Under the pieces are notes generated by a model. That model was not told where the DNA came from. It did not search any database and saw only the letters and a program-made list of their open reading frames with translations. A stretch of DNA of 22,523 nt from Patescibacteria group bacterium (GTDB taxonomy: Bacteria; Patescibacteria; Paceibacteria; UBA9973; UBA2103): assembly GCA_004322365.1 (NCBI GenBank), contig SCTS01000008.1, positions 1 through 22,523 on the forward strand, in the 5' to 3' direction. Position 1 is the first letter of the stretch, and every line of letters starts with the position of its first letter. Positions 1 through 7,631 of this stretch are shown here, one piece after another. The translations under genes and the position numbers were made by a program.

Positions 1-770
1 CAAATATTGTTGTTGTAGAGAGGTACTGGCTGAAACGAAGCGTGAAGTGCATCATCCTCGGTAAGAAAATACCAAGTAAGACATGCAAAATAATCCGGAT
101 AGATTACGGTATCGACATCAAAGGCCGATACCAGTGTTTTTTCATAACTAATCCCCTTTGCATCTAAAATTCGCTCCTTTGCTTCTTTGGCAGCGTATGC
201 AATATTTGAGCCTTTTCCAGGAAGTTCACCCGGAGCACTTGGCGGATGTACTGTAATAATAATGTCAGCAAACTGATCTTTAAATTCCTCTTGCAAACGA
301 AGCGCTGTGTTTTGAGCTTCCTCTCCAGCACGCTCTTCCGAAGCAATAACAATTGCAATTTGCTCTTTTGGGAAATGCGACTTTTGTAAGGCAGAAATAC
401 TTTCAGCAAGGACTTCGTATGGCTCATTTGCAAAAGGAAAAATAACCAGATGCAAAATGTCTTGATACTTAAGATTTACCAGGCGCGCTTGCCAATCAAG
501 CTCCATGTTATGACGGAGTCGCTTAAAATTGTGCCAAAGGTGAACAGAAAGAAAAATAGTTTTGAAAACCCAATATCCTGAAAAAAGAATAGTGAAATAG
601 GCAGCGAGAGCGGGAGCGAAGAATGAAAGCGCTACTAATCCGAGAAGTGTTCCAAATGAAAGAAGTCCTGGCAGTATTTCAAAAATACGGTACAAGGTTC
701 GGTTCTTACCGGTGAGATCAGATGCTCTGCCTACATGCAGATATGGGTTTTTTTCTAAGGGGCTTTCCAT
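1..770 (-). CDS. Family 2-like membrane glycosyltransferase, C-terminus cut off by the window edge
   Basis: The frame is open from an ATG at 770 to the window edge and gives 256 residues. Residues about 32-80 are strongly hydrophobic and should form one or two membrane segments. From about residue 105 a GT-A-like fold starts, with HLVIFPFANEPYEVL, then the GKGSNIAYAAK segment (186-196) typical of nucleotide-sugar-binding GT2 enzymes. FDVDT at 217-221 corresponds to the metal-binding DXD motif. The acceptor-binding and C-terminal membrane regions lie outside the window, so the sugar and product cannot be told. It follows purH by 27 nt on the same strand and probably shares its transcript. Known of the family: such proteins move sugars from nucleotide donors in envelope polysaccharide or glycolipid synthesis. 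The GT2-like assignment is firm; the specific role is unknown. Confidence 0.8.
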   Translation of the reverse strand, partial: MESPLEKNPYLHVGRASDLTGKNRTLYRIFEILPGLLSFGTLLGLVALSFFAPALAAYFTILFSGYWVFKTIFLSVHLWHNFKRLRHNMELDWQARLVNLKYQDILHLVIFPFANEPYEVLAESISALQKSHFPKEQIAIVIASEERAGEEAQNTALRLQEEFKDQFADIIITVHPPSAPGELPGKGSNIAYAAKEAKERILDAKGISYEKTLVSAFDVDTVIYPDYFACLTWYFLTEDDALHASFQPVPLYNNNI

Positions 771-797
771 ATAGGTTTTGAGTGACTCAGAAAAATG

Positions 798-1760
798 TTA
801 GTGACGAAATGCACGAACTCCAGTGAGCGCCATTGCTACACCACTATCATTGCACGCTTGAATAGACTCAGGGTCGCGAATAGAACCGCCTGGCTGGATA
901 ATTGCTGACACGCCTGCATTAATTAAAACATCAGTTGCATCACGAAATGGAAAAAATGCATCGGATGCAACTAGAGCCCCCTTCATTCGCTCCCCCGCTT
1001 TCGTAACACATAATTCAGCACAACGCTTTCTATCCTGCTGACCCACTCCTGAAGCAATGAGTGTTTTATTTTTTACTGCAACAACAGTGTTTGATTTTGA
1101 ACTCCGACAAATTGCCCACGCAAAAAGAAGATCGTTTAATTCCTCTGGTGTCAGTTTTTTATCTGTCACTGTCTTTAGTTGCTCTACAGAAAATGCAATA
1201 GTATCTGCATCCTCAACGAGCATTCCTCCGCGAATTTTATGCATTGCTTTTGCTGTGGCGGGTAGAGGATTTTTCAGGGCTTCATTGGTAAGGATTCGTA
1301 GATTTGGTTTTTTTGCAAAAACAACAAGCGCTTCTGGAGTAACGATTGGGGCCATGAGTATCTCAAAAAAATTCTCAATCATTTTCTCGGCCAGTGGTGC
1401 ATCCACTTCTCTGTTGACCGCCATAATGCCACCAAACGCTGCGAGCGGGTCACCCTCATACCATGCCGCTTTGTAGGCATCAGCAAGATTTCCTCGAAGC
1501 GCTGCACCACAAGGATTGGTATGTTTTACGATGACGCATCCTGCTTCAACACCACCTAAATGTGAGAGTGCAAAAAGAGCACCGTCCATATCGAGGTAGT
1601 TATTATATGAGAGCTCTTTCCCTTGAAGCACCTTGAAGTTCTGAATTGCCAATGGATCAACGCTCTCAGAATCAATCTCATAAAACCAACCCTCTTGATG
1701 AGGGTTCTCGCCATAGCGAAGCTTTGTGTTTTTGCCAAACTTTAGGGAATCGTCTTCCAT
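798..1760 (-). CDS. purH: Stand-alone AICAR transformylase (PurH C-terminal domain only)
   Basis: Phosphoribosylaminoimidazolecarboxamide formyltransferase transfers a formyl group from 10-formyl-THF to AICAR, the ninth step of de novo IMP synthesis. The 320 residues match only the C-terminal part of bifunctional PurH. The start region, with LRYGENPHQ (14-22), corresponds to the linker just after the missing cyclohydrolase domain. VKHTNPCG at 78-85 carries the catalytic Lys79-His80 pair. The C-terminal SDAFFPFRD and IIQPGGSIRD motifs are intact. The ATG at 1760 has its own TATAAT six bases upstream, and no PurH-like N-terminal sequence precedes it, only intergenic DNA and a tRNA. So this looks like a natural single-domain gene, not a broken one. 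IMP cyclohydrolase would have to be encoded elsewhere or replaced. Confidence 0.9.
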   Translation of the reverse strand: MEDDSLKFGKNTKLRYGENPHQEGWFYEIDSESVDPLAIQNFKVLQGKELSYNNYLDMDGALFALSHLGGVEAGCVIVKHTNPCGAALRGNLADAYKAAWYEGDPLAAFGGIMAVNREVDAPLAEKMIENFFEILMAPIVTPEALVVFAKKPNLRILTNEALKNPLPATAKAMHKIRGGMLVEDADTIAFSVEQLKTVTDKKLTPEELNDLLFAWAICRSSKSNTVVAVKNKTLIASGVGQQDRKRCAELCVTKAGERMKGALVASDAFFPFRDATDVLINAGVSAIIQPGGSIRDPESIQACNDSGVAMALTGVRAFRH

Positions 1761-1766
1761 ACAAGC

Positions 1767-1794
1767 ATTATACCGTTTGGGAGCTTTATTGAAA
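1767..1794 (-). promoter_or_regulatory. Putative purH promoter, leaderless spacing
   Basis: On the minus strand a perfect TATAAT lies at 1772-1767, six bases before the ATG at 1760. A weak -35 (TTTCAA, 1794-1789) is 16 bp upstream. Transcription starting about seven bases after the -10 would begin at or next to the AUG. No Shine-Dalgarno sequence is present. Confidence 0.55.
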
Positions 1795-1840
1795 CCTATC
1801 CATACGCCCCAATTGAAGACTAAGTCTAGCCTTTGTACTG

Positions 1841-1870
1841 CTTCCCAAATTCGGACTGAAGACCTTCTAT
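1841..1870 (-). repeat. Decayed copy of the 3' half of the adjacent tRNA-Thr
   Basis: This stretch matches the variable-loop and T-arm part of the tRNA-Thr gene (1893-1922) at 24 of 30 positions, in the same orientation and 52 bp away. The T-loop and T-stem are damaged and no acceptor, D or anticodon arms can be built around it, so it is not a functional tRNA. It may be a relic of tandem duplication or of integration at the tRNA 3' end. Confidence 0.6.
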
Positions 1871-1887
1871 CTTATTTTTCTACTGAG

Positions 1888-1960
1888 AGCCGCCTCCCAG
1901 ATTCGAACTGGGGACCTTCACTTTACAAAAGTGTTGCTCTACCAACTGAGCTAAGGCGGC
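1888..1960 (-). tRNA. tRNA-Thr (anticodon UGU)
   Basis: The minus strand folds as a 73-nt cloverleaf. The acceptor stem has seven perfect pairs (GCCGCCT/AGGCGGC), the D-stem is GCTC/GAGC, and the T-stem CCCAG/CTGGG has a standard TTCGAAT loop. The anticodon loop TTTGTAA gives UGU, reading ACA (Thr). G1-C72 and C2-G71 fit known bacterial threonine identity elements. The outermost anticodon-stem pair (27-43) is an A-A mismatch. The 3' CCA is not encoded and must be added by a nucleotidyltransferase. A TATAGT hexamer nine bases upstream could be its own promoter. Confidence 0.95.
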
Positions 1961-1969
1961 AATGGTACT

Positions 1970-1975
1970 ACTATA
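1970..1975 (-). promoter_or_regulatory. Possible -10 box for tRNA-Thr
   Basis: TATAGT on the minus strand ends nine bases before the tRNA 5' end and overlaps the stop codon of the upstream small membrane protein gene. No clear -35 is visible, so co-transcription with the rpsB-tsf operon is an alternative. Confidence 0.35.
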
Positions 1976-2375
1976 CAGACTTTTCCTGTCCTGTGCCATC
2001 TCCCGGCACTGTGTCAGGTTTTTCGGGTACGATAGTTTGAAGAAATGGTGAGACTTCTTTCTTATTCGTATTCGATGCCGACATACGCATTCGATATGAA
2101 ATGCGTGTCAGCGGCCTCTCAACGGCACGAAGTGTGGCCACAAGTAACAGTACAAGTTCATGAATAGCATTTCGTAAAAATGCAAAAAATTGTATGCGGT
2201 ATTTCTGGGGAATACTTCCTGTGATAGCACTCCGATAGACTTCAACCACCTGCATATCGACACCTTCCCGCGCCCTTGCCCACATGCGGATACCTCGTTT
2301 CTCCTCCCACATGCGAAATATAACAAACGCACTCAAAAGAATAAGAGCGACTACGAATGAATACAGGGCAAACAT
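1971..2375 (-). CDS. Small membrane protein of unknown function downstream of tsf
   Basis: 134 residues. An N-terminal hydrophobic segment (about residues 2-20) is followed by a basic region with RMWEEKRG, so a single-pass protein with its C-terminus in the cytoplasm is likely. A second moderately hydrophobic helix lies around residues 68-82 (NAIHELVLLLVATLRAVE). The polar tail is rich in Ser, Thr, Lys and Pro. The ATG follows the tsf stop codon by two bases, so translation is probably coupled to tsf. No family is recognised. The tRNA-Thr gene begins ten bases after its stop. The reading frame is credible because of the operon spacing and the membrane segment, but no function can be assigned. 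Confidence 0.7.
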   Translation of the reverse strand: MFALYSFVVALILLSAFVIFRMWEEKRGIRMWARAREGVDMQVVEVYRSAITGSIPQKYRIQFFAFLRNAIHELVLLLVATLRAVERPLTRISYRMRMSASNTNKKEVSPFLQTIVPEKPDTVPGDGTGQEKSV

Positions 2376-2377
2376 AC

Positions 2378-2962
2378 TTACTTAGTTGAAAATCGTATAA
2401 AACGATCAATATCGACACGCTCACCGAATTTCTGAGTTGCCCCATCAATAAGATTTTGAATAGTTTTTTCAGGATCCTTAATATATACCTGCTCCATGAG
2501 AACCATATTTTTCAAATATGCATCTACCTTTCCGGCGAGAATTGTCTCCTTAAGATTTTCTGGTTTTCCCTCTACTTCTTTTATGAATAGTGATTTAACT
2601 TCTTCCAGTTTTTCTGCAGAAATTTCTTCTCGTCGCACATACTGTGGATTTGAAGCTGCAACATGGAGTGCAATATCACGGGCAAGGGCAACAAACTCTT
2701 CATTTTTAGAAACAAAGTCGGTTTCGGAGCGAAGAATTACCATCGATCCAATTTCTTTGTTGGAGTGTACATATGAAGCAACAATCCCAGCGGCAAGTAC
2801 CCGATCTCCTTTCTTCAGAGCAAGCGCTCCGCTTTTTTTAGAAAGAATCATCAATGCCTTTTCTTTATTGCCATCTGCTTCTACAAGTGCAGCTTTGCAT
2901 TGCATTACCGATATCCCAGTCTCCTCACGAAGCGCTTTCACCATCTCTGAAGTAATTTCCAT
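2378..2962 (-). CDS. tsf: Elongation factor Ts
   Basis: EF-Ts recycles EF-Tu by exchanging GDP for GTP. The 194-residue protein has the N-terminal UBA-like domain (residues 1-40, ALREETGISVMQCKAAL), then the core domain with the SETDFVSKN motif (79-87), where Asp82-Phe83 contact EF-Tu. The C-terminal QVYIKDPEKTI segment is also typical. It is about 90 residues shorter than the E. coli protein and close to the short one-repeat form known from Thermus. It lies 54 nt downstream of rpsB, the classical rpsB-tsf operon order. The ATG at 2962 gives the standard MEIT-type start. Confidence 0.96.
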   Translation of the reverse strand: MEITSEMVKALREETGISVMQCKAALVEADGNKEKALMILSKKSGALALKKGDRVLAAGIVASYVHSNKEIGSMVILRSETDFVSKNEEFVALARDIALHVAASNPQYVRREEISAEKLEEVKSLFIKEVEGKPENLKETILAGKVDAYLKNMVLMEQVYIKDPEKTIQNLIDGATQKFGERVDIDRFIRFSTK

Positions 2963-3016
2963 ATTTGATATATGACTATAAATTAAAAGTCACCAAGTAC
3001 TTTACGCTTGCTTTTT

Positions 3017-3757
3017 TTAACCTTTGACTGCAACTGTAGCCTCTTCAGTAGGAAGCACTCTTCCTTTGGTTCCTTCACGATAGCCTTCAACGATTTGTGC
3101 AAGGAAAAATGAAACAGCCTCTTTTGATGCGTCGTTACCAACAATTGGATATTGAACTGCAGAGAAATCACAATCAGAATTCATAATGCCTACAACAGGA
3201 ATACCCAGTGTTGCCGCTTCAGAAACCGCAATAGATTCAGCACGTGTGTCGACAATAACAAGTGCATCGGGAAGTCTCTCCATGCTGTTTAACCCAAGGA
3301 AATTCTCCTCAAGGCGATTAATTTCACGATCAAAAAGAACCCGCTCTTTCTTAGTGTATTTTTTTGCTGAAGCTCCCGTATCGCGCTCAGCAATAAGTTC
3401 CTGCATGTGCTTTATACGGCGCTTGATTTCATTGAAGTTTGTTAGTGTGCCACCGAGCCAACGACCAGCAACATACGGCATACCGAGAGCCTCAGCGGTC
3501 TCTTTCACCAATTGCTTCATTTCGGGCTTTCCTCCAACAAAAAGAACCGTCTTACCATGAGCGCCAAGACCTCGCACAAAAGTAAGTGCTGTCTCAAGAA
3601 TAGGGGCGGTTTTGGTAAGATCTAAAATATCAGTCTTATTCTTTGAGCCATATACGAGTGACTTCATTGTTGCGTGGCGACGCGAACGGGAAAAACCAAA
3701 GTGAGCCCCTACCTTAAAAAGGGCTTCGACGAGCGGAGAATCAGTATTCTGTGACAT
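3017..3757 (-). CDS. rpsB: 30S ribosomal protein S2
   Basis: S2 (uS2) binds late in 30S assembly near the head-body junction and helps recruit S1 where S1 exists. Recognisable signatures are VGAHFG near the start, AGRWLGGTLTNF in the middle, and LVIVDTRAESIAVSEAATLGIPVVGI towards the end. The frame is open for 12 more codons upstream, but the ATG at 3757 is preferred: it gives the usual S2 N-terminus (246 residues) and lies seven bases after a well-formed promoter. The typical C-terminal extension is short. tsf follows by 54 nt. The palindromic repeat upstream separates this operon from prfA. Confidence 0.95.
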   Translation of the reverse strand: MSQNTDSPLVEALFKVGAHFGFSRSRRHATMKSLVYGSKNKTDILDLTKTAPILETALTFVRGLGAHGKTVLFVGGKPEMKQLVKETAEALGMPYVAGRWLGGTLTNFNEIKRRIKHMQELIAERDTGASAKKYTKKERVLFDREINRLEENFLGLNSMERLPDALVIVDTRAESIAVSEAATLGIPVVGIMNSDCDFSAVQYPIVGNDASKEAVSFFLAQIVEGYREGTKGRVLPTEEATVAVKG

Positions 3758-3764
3758 GCGGATT

Positions 3765-3793
3765 ACTCTAACACAGAGAAAACGGCTAAGCAA
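3765..3793 (-). promoter_or_regulatory. Putative rpsB-tsf promoter, leaderless spacing
   Basis: On the minus strand TTGCTT (3793-3788) and TAGAGT (3770-3765) are separated by 17 bp. A TGn extended -10 precedes the hexamer. The -10 ends seven bases before the preferred ATG, so the RNA would start at or very near the AUG. No Shine-Dalgarno sequence is seen. Confidence 0.55.
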
Positions 3794-3795
3794 CG

Positions 3796-3896
3796 GCTTG
3801 AAATAGGTTCTAGCTTCTAGGTCCTAGGTGCTAGCGTATAGCTTTCTGAAATTTAAAGCTAAAACCTAGAAGCTAGCACCTAGCACCTTTTCAAGC
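3796..3896. repeat. Long imperfect palindrome, copy A (prfA-rpsB boundary)
   Basis: The block is built from CTAGGTGCTAG-like units and their complements around an AGCTTT...AAAGCT centre. It can fold into a long imperfect hairpin. Positions 3824-3871 (48 bp) are identical to 4852-4899 in copy B. The outer arms GCTTGAAA.AGGT and ACCTTTTCAAGC extend the stem into the last codons and stop of prfA. It may terminate prfA transcription, although no long U-tract follows on the minus strand. The high AT content and repeated hexamer-like units suggest slippage or mobile spread. Confidence 0.85.
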
Positions 3897-4832
3897 TGTT
3901 TCGGCTTCATTGGCTTTAACTTTCAAGGTTTCGAGCATGTCATCAATATTTCCTTCCAAAATTGACTCAATATTGTGCCACGATTCCTTAATACGGTGAT
4001 CAGAAACACGATCCTGTGTAAAGTTGTAGGTGCGTATCTTTTCAGAACGACTCCCTGTACCAATTTGGGATTTTCTGTGTGCTGCGTGCTCTGCTGCTGC
4101 TTTCTCCTCCTCATAACTTTCGAGTTTTGCAGCAAGAATTTGCATTGCCTTATCACGGTTCGCCTTCTGACTTCTCTCTGACTGCGCTCGCACTTCAAGA
4201 CCTGTAGGAATATGAACAAGACGTACCGCTGTCTCAACTTTGTTAACATTCTGCCCCCCTGCCCCACCTGAGCGAGAAAACTCCATCTGCACATCAGCTG
4301 GATTTAATTCAAATTTTGGAAATTTCCTGATAGGCAGTATTGCAACAGATGCCGTCGAAGTATGAATGCGTCCTGATTTCTCAGTAACAGGAATACGCTG
4401 AACACGGTGCACACCGGTTTCATACTGAAGTGCACTATATACACCTCTACCTGTCACTTCTATTGACTCTAAGTTTGGATCAAGAACTTTTACCTCCCAC
4501 CCCTTCGCTTCGGCATAGCGCATATACATGCGCGCCAAATCCCCCGCAAAAATGTTTGCTTCATTTCCGCCTGCTCCTGCACGAAACTCCATCACCACAG
4601 CAACAGGCTCATCCTCGGGTCCGTCGGTAACAGGCGCAAGTATTTCCTGCATTTGCTCTAAAAGAGTTTGTCGTTGAGATTCCAGTTGCACCCACTCCTC
4701 TTCCGCAAGCTCGGCAAGCGATGGGTCACTTTCTTTCAACTCCAGAACACGCGAAAGCTCATGCGTCAGTCGATCAAACTCAGCAGCGAGATATGCGGTC
4801 TTTGGGTTGGATTTAAATTCTTGAGTGTCCAT
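3891..4832 (-). CDS. prfA: Peptide chain release factor 1
   Basis: RF1 recognises UAA and UAG and triggers peptide release. The 313-residue protein carries IPVT at 147-150, where PVT is the PxT stop-codon-reading tripeptide that marks RF1, not the SPF of RF2. The universal GGQ is at 192-194 in SRSGGAGGQNVNKVET. The N-terminal domain is about 45 residues shorter than in E. coli, as is common in reduced genomes. Its stop codon is TGA, which RF1 does not read, so an RF2 gene should exist elsewhere. Both ends abut long palindromes: copy B lies 7 nt upstream of the ATG and copy A overlaps the stop. No separate promoter is obvious. Confidence 0.96.
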   Translation of the reverse strand: MDTQEFKSNPKTAYLAAEFDRLTHELSRVLELKESDPSLAELAEEEWVQLESQRQTLLEQMQEILAPVTDGPEDEPVAVVMEFRAGAGGNEANIFAGDLARMYMRYAEAKGWEVKVLDPNLESIEVTGRGVYSALQYETGVHRVQRIPVTEKSGRIHTSTASVAILPIRKFPKFELNPADVQMEFSRSGGAGGQNVNKVETAVRLVHIPTGLEVRAQSERSQKANRDKAMQILAAKLESYEEEKAAAEHAAHRKSQIGTGSRSEKIRTYNFTQDRVSDHRIKESWHNIESILEGNIDDMLETLKVKANEAETA

Positions 4833-4839
4833 AAGAAAA

Positions 4840-4916
4840 AGGTTCTAACTTCTAGGTGCTAGCGTATAGCTTTCTGAAATTTAAAGCTAAAACCTAGAAA
4901 CTAGGACCTAGAACCT
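4840..4916. repeat. Long imperfect palindrome, copy B (rpmE-prfA boundary)
   Basis: Two 34-nt arms flank a nine-base centre and match at 26 of 34 positions, giving a strong imperfect hairpin. The core 4852-4899 is identical to that of copy A at 3824-3871, in the same orientation. On the minus strand the hairpin is followed by CCTTTTTCTT just before the prfA start codon, so it could work as a terminator for rpmE. It lies ten bases after the rpmE stop. Confidence 0.88.
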
Positions 4917-4926
4917 ATATTCTACG

Positions 4927-5184
4927 TTACTTCTTCGAAGCGCGGGCAGCGGTGCGCTTTTTGAATCTATCAACACGGCCAGCACGATCGAGAGTGCTCT
5001 GTTTCCCTGTGTAAAAAGGATGTGAATCGCTTGAAATTTCAACGGTATAGAGTGGGTACTCTTTCCCATCAACAACAATGGTCTGAGTGGTAGGAACGGT
5101 CGAACCAATGATGAATTCAGCACCAGAACCAGCGTCTTTGAAGACTACGAGTCTGTAATTTTTTGGATGGATGTCATCTTTCAT
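4927..5184 (-). CDS. rpmE: 50S ribosomal protein L31, type B
   Basis: 85 residues. MKDDIHPKNYRLVVFKDA, DGKEYPLYTVEISSDSHPFYTG and GRVDRFKKR are hallmarks of bL31. The zinc-binding cysteines of the classical form are absent and the internal insertion is present, so it is the zinc-independent type B form (often named rpmE2 when both forms exist). It sits on the central protuberance and bridges the subunits. The gene has its own promoter with TATAAT eight bases before the ATG. prfA follows in the same direction after palindrome B. Confidence 0.95.
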   Translation of the reverse strand: MKDDIHPKNYRLVVFKDAGSGAEFIIGSTVPTTQTIVVDGKEYPLYTVEISSDSHPFYTGKQSTLDRAGRVDRFKKRTAARASKK

Positions 5185-5192
5185 GTCGCACG

Positions 5193-5221
5193 ATTATAAC
5201 ACTGCTAAATACACTCTGCAA
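5193..5221 (-). promoter_or_regulatory. Putative rpmE promoter, leaderless spacing
   Basis: On the minus strand TTGCAG (5221-5216), a 17-bp spacer and a perfect TATAAT (5198-5193) with TGT in front form an extended -10 promoter. The -10 ends eight bases before the ATG at 5184, which leaves essentially no 5' leader. Confidence 0.65.
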
Positions 5222-5263
5222 TAGAGCCAAATAATCCCTATCTTCAGGTTGCCTTCTTTAATA

Positions 5264-7624
5264 TTACTGTTCTCTAAATGCTGGCAAGATTTTTACCGTC
5301 GCCGAAACAGAGGGCCGCAAACTGCCCGCAGTACATGAGAAGGTGTAGAGACTTTCTGAGGTAATAACTACGGATTTCGAACCTGCAGTGAGGGACGAGG
5401 AAAGTCCTGGACCTGAAACTGTACATGCATTTACACTACCACCCACAAACCATGTAATGGTGACAGGGTCACCCGAACGAACGAGCTGAGGTGTGGCAAT
5501 AAGAGAGAGTGTCGGTGCAATCACTGTTACGGTTGCCGTACTGAACGCGCGGTTACCTGAGGCATCCGTACAAGTAAGGGTATAGAGCGTTGTGTCAGTT
5601 GGAGTCACTGAAAGTGTTCCTGCGGTGCGTCCACCTGTATTAAAGTTCCCTCCTGTACACGAAACTGCGCGAGCAGATGTCCACGATAAGAGTGAAGGTG
5701 ATCCATACACAACCGTTGTTGGAAATGCAGTGAGAAGAGCTGACACTCCACTTGATGTTGGTGGGGTTGGGGTAGTAGGTGGTGTAGGGCACGATGGTCC
5801 ACTACATGCAGGGGGTGTCGGAGTCGGACACGATGGGCCAGTACAGCCAGTAGGAGGAACTAAAATACACTCAACTCCTGTACAAACTAATGAGCTACAA
5901 CTTGCGGTGACACTTGCACCCGAAGAAGTTGTATTTGTAGTAGTCGTTTCAGTGCCTGAGTTATTTGTAGTGGTTGTAACTGGAGTGCCTCCTGCAGCAA
6001 GTCCTGCAAAATAATTGTAGTTTGTCACATTGCCACCTGTAGGAGCACTATAGGAATCTCTTTGTACGACAGAGGCCCCCGAGTAGGCGCGGTAGAAGTA
6101 ATACGTATTAACAGGTTGACCTGTCGGACTTACAACCTCGCGCACTTCGATGTTACAGCATCCGCCCGCTGGTGTTATTTCTGAACATGCTGTGGCAAAA
6201 GTAGAGTCAGCACCTCCAGTGAACCCAACGCCATCTTGAGTGTCTCCGCTACTGGCTACATACGTACCTCCAGAACATTGCATGCCGCCTTGAATAACAA
6301 CATGAGATCCTCCCGAGGTAGTAGTTGTGGTTGTTGTGCCAGGGGTGGTACCAGTGCTTGTTGTATTAACTAGCGCAGTGTCTGTAACTGTAACCGAAGC
6401 AGTTTTAATACCCAGAGTTGAATAAATTTTTTCAATCAACGCACTGGTACCGGAAAGACCGTCAGTGCCAGTCCACTCATAGCTGTATGCTCCTGAACCT
6501 CCTGAAACAACCGCAGTCCAAGTGATTGCTGATCCAGGTGCAACAGTTGGGAATGATGGCGAGCACGACGCACTCAAGGATGGTGAGGCAACATACACAA
6601 CAGCAGAGGCAGATGCGGTAAGACCGGGAGTTACGACAGTTGGACCGGCGCCTGTGGCACCAACACATTGATACACAGCTGTTTCAATCTGACACGCGTC
6701 GTTTGCTACATTTATCTTACATATATTTTGATCCCCCACTCCATTGCAGGGCTTTCCAGTTGGACTTGACGGGCACCAAGCCAGTCCAGAATAAGCGAGG
6801 TTCAAACTAGATACTCGGGTCTGACCTACACTGCAGAAGAAATCGCTGATGTCGTTATATGAAAGTTGCCATGTGCCTGGAGTGGCAGATGTTGTTACTG
6901 ATGAACTTGCACCTGAACATGTCACAGAGTAGTTAGTGGTCACACTCAAAGGACCCGTTGAGGCAGAACCTGTCACATTGCCACCGGTGTCAAAACCATT
7001 ACCTGTACAAGAAACTGCATTAGTTGAGCTCCAAGTAAGCGTAGACGGAGCACCTATGGTCACCGTGCCTGGATTTGCATTTAATGTTGCGGTTGGTCCT
7101 GGCGGTGGATTCACAGTTACGCTTGCATTAGAAGAAGCACTTTGAGTTCCGTCAGTACAAGTCACGGAATACACCGTTGACTCAGAAGGAGAAACAATGA
7201 GAGAGCCGGAAGTTGCACCACCTGTCGAAAAATTAGTGCCAGTGCAGGAAGTTGCATAGGTAGAACTCCACGAAAGTGACGAAGAACCACCGGTGTCAAT
7301 TGCTGAAGGTACTGCGATGATGCCAGCGGTGGGTGTTGTTGGTTCCACAACACAACCTTCATCTATGTCGCCGATAGTCGCCACCTGATACGTGCTTTGA
7401 ACTGTGTAACTGTCACCTCCGTATAGTGCACGGAAGGCACCATAGCCAGGAGTAAATGGAGGAAAAGGATTAGTCACTACAGTGTATTGATACTCCCATG
7501 TCACCCCACTACATCCACTACCTGCTGTTGGACCAGCGTGTGCAAGATTTGGAATACTCGAAAACAAAAACCCCATAAAAATAAAAACCGCAAGAAATGG
7601 AACAAGAGTTATTTTCATTCTCAT
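5264..7624 (-). CDS. Large secreted protein with Ig-like and PKD-like repeats
   Basis: 786 residues. Residues 4-30 form a signal peptide ending near AHA. Four related Ig-like modules of about 75 residues can be seen at roughly 97-172, 177-248, 626-702 and 704-780. The first three contain a LSWSS.NA.SCTG..F.TGG core; the fourth is diverged, and each has a pair of cysteines. A PKD-like domain lies at about 349-415 (GSGAYSYEWTGTDGLSG). Linkers are Thr/Ser/Pro-rich, including CSGPSCPTPP repeats (about 593-616). Many Cys residues suggest disulfides outside the cell. No catalytic motif was found. It follows the beta-propeller membrane gene by 7 nt, so both belong to one operon. A surface or pilus-associated structural or adhesive role is inferred only. 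Confidence 0.85.
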   Translation of the reverse strand: MRMKITLVPFLAVFIFMGFLFSSIPNLAHAGPTAGSGCSGVTWEYQYTVVTNPFPPFTPGYGAFRALYGGDSYTVQSTYQVATIGDIDEGCVVEPTTPTAGIIAVPSAIDTGGSSSLSWSSTYATSCTGTNFSTGGATSGSLIVSPSESTVYSVTCTDGTQSASSNASVTVNPPPGPTATLNANPGTVTIGAPSTLTWSSTNAVSCTGNGFDTGGNVTGSASTGPLSVTTNYSVTCSGASSSVTTSATPGTWQLSYNDISDFFCSVGQTRVSSLNLAYSGLAWCPSSPTGKPCNGVGDQNICKINVANDACQIETAVYQCVGATGAGPTVVTPGLTASASAVVYVASPSLSASCSPSFPTVAPGSAITWTAVVSGGSGAYSYEWTGTDGLSGTSALIEKIYSTLGIKTASVTVTDTALVNTTSTGTTPGTTTTTTTSGGSHVVIQGGMQCSGGTYVASSGDTQDGVGFTGGADSTFATACSEITPAGGCCNIEVREVVSPTGQPVNTYYFYRAYSGASVVQRDSYSAPTGGNVTNYNYFAGLAAGGTPVTTTTNNSGTETTTTNTTSSGASVTASCSSLVCTGVECILVPPTGCTGPSCPTPTPPACSGPSCPTPPTTPTPPTSSGVSALLTAFPTTVVYGSPSLLSWTSARAVSCTGGNFNTGGRTAGTLSVTPTDTTLYTLTCTDASGNRAFSTATVTVIAPTLSLIATPQLVRSGDPVTITWFVGGSVNACTVSGPGLSSSLTAGSKSVVITSESLYTFSCTAGSLRPSVSATVKILPAFREQ

Positions 7625-7631
7625 ATCAGAA

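Noticed and set aside
1057..1476. Plus-strand 139-codon frame opposite purH
   Set aside because: It lies wholly antisense to a well-conserved enzyme, is Ser/Phe/Ala-rich as expected from such a shadow, and has no start signals.
1726..2040. Plus-strand open frame of 104 codons with RLPDSNWGPSLYKSVALPTELRR
   Set aside because: This is the translation of the antisense strand of tRNA-Thr and its decayed copy, a well-known spurious ORF type.
3891..4832. Release factor 2 instead of RF1
   Set aside because: The stop-reading tripeptide is PVT (PxT type), and there is no SPF motif and no programmed frameshift.
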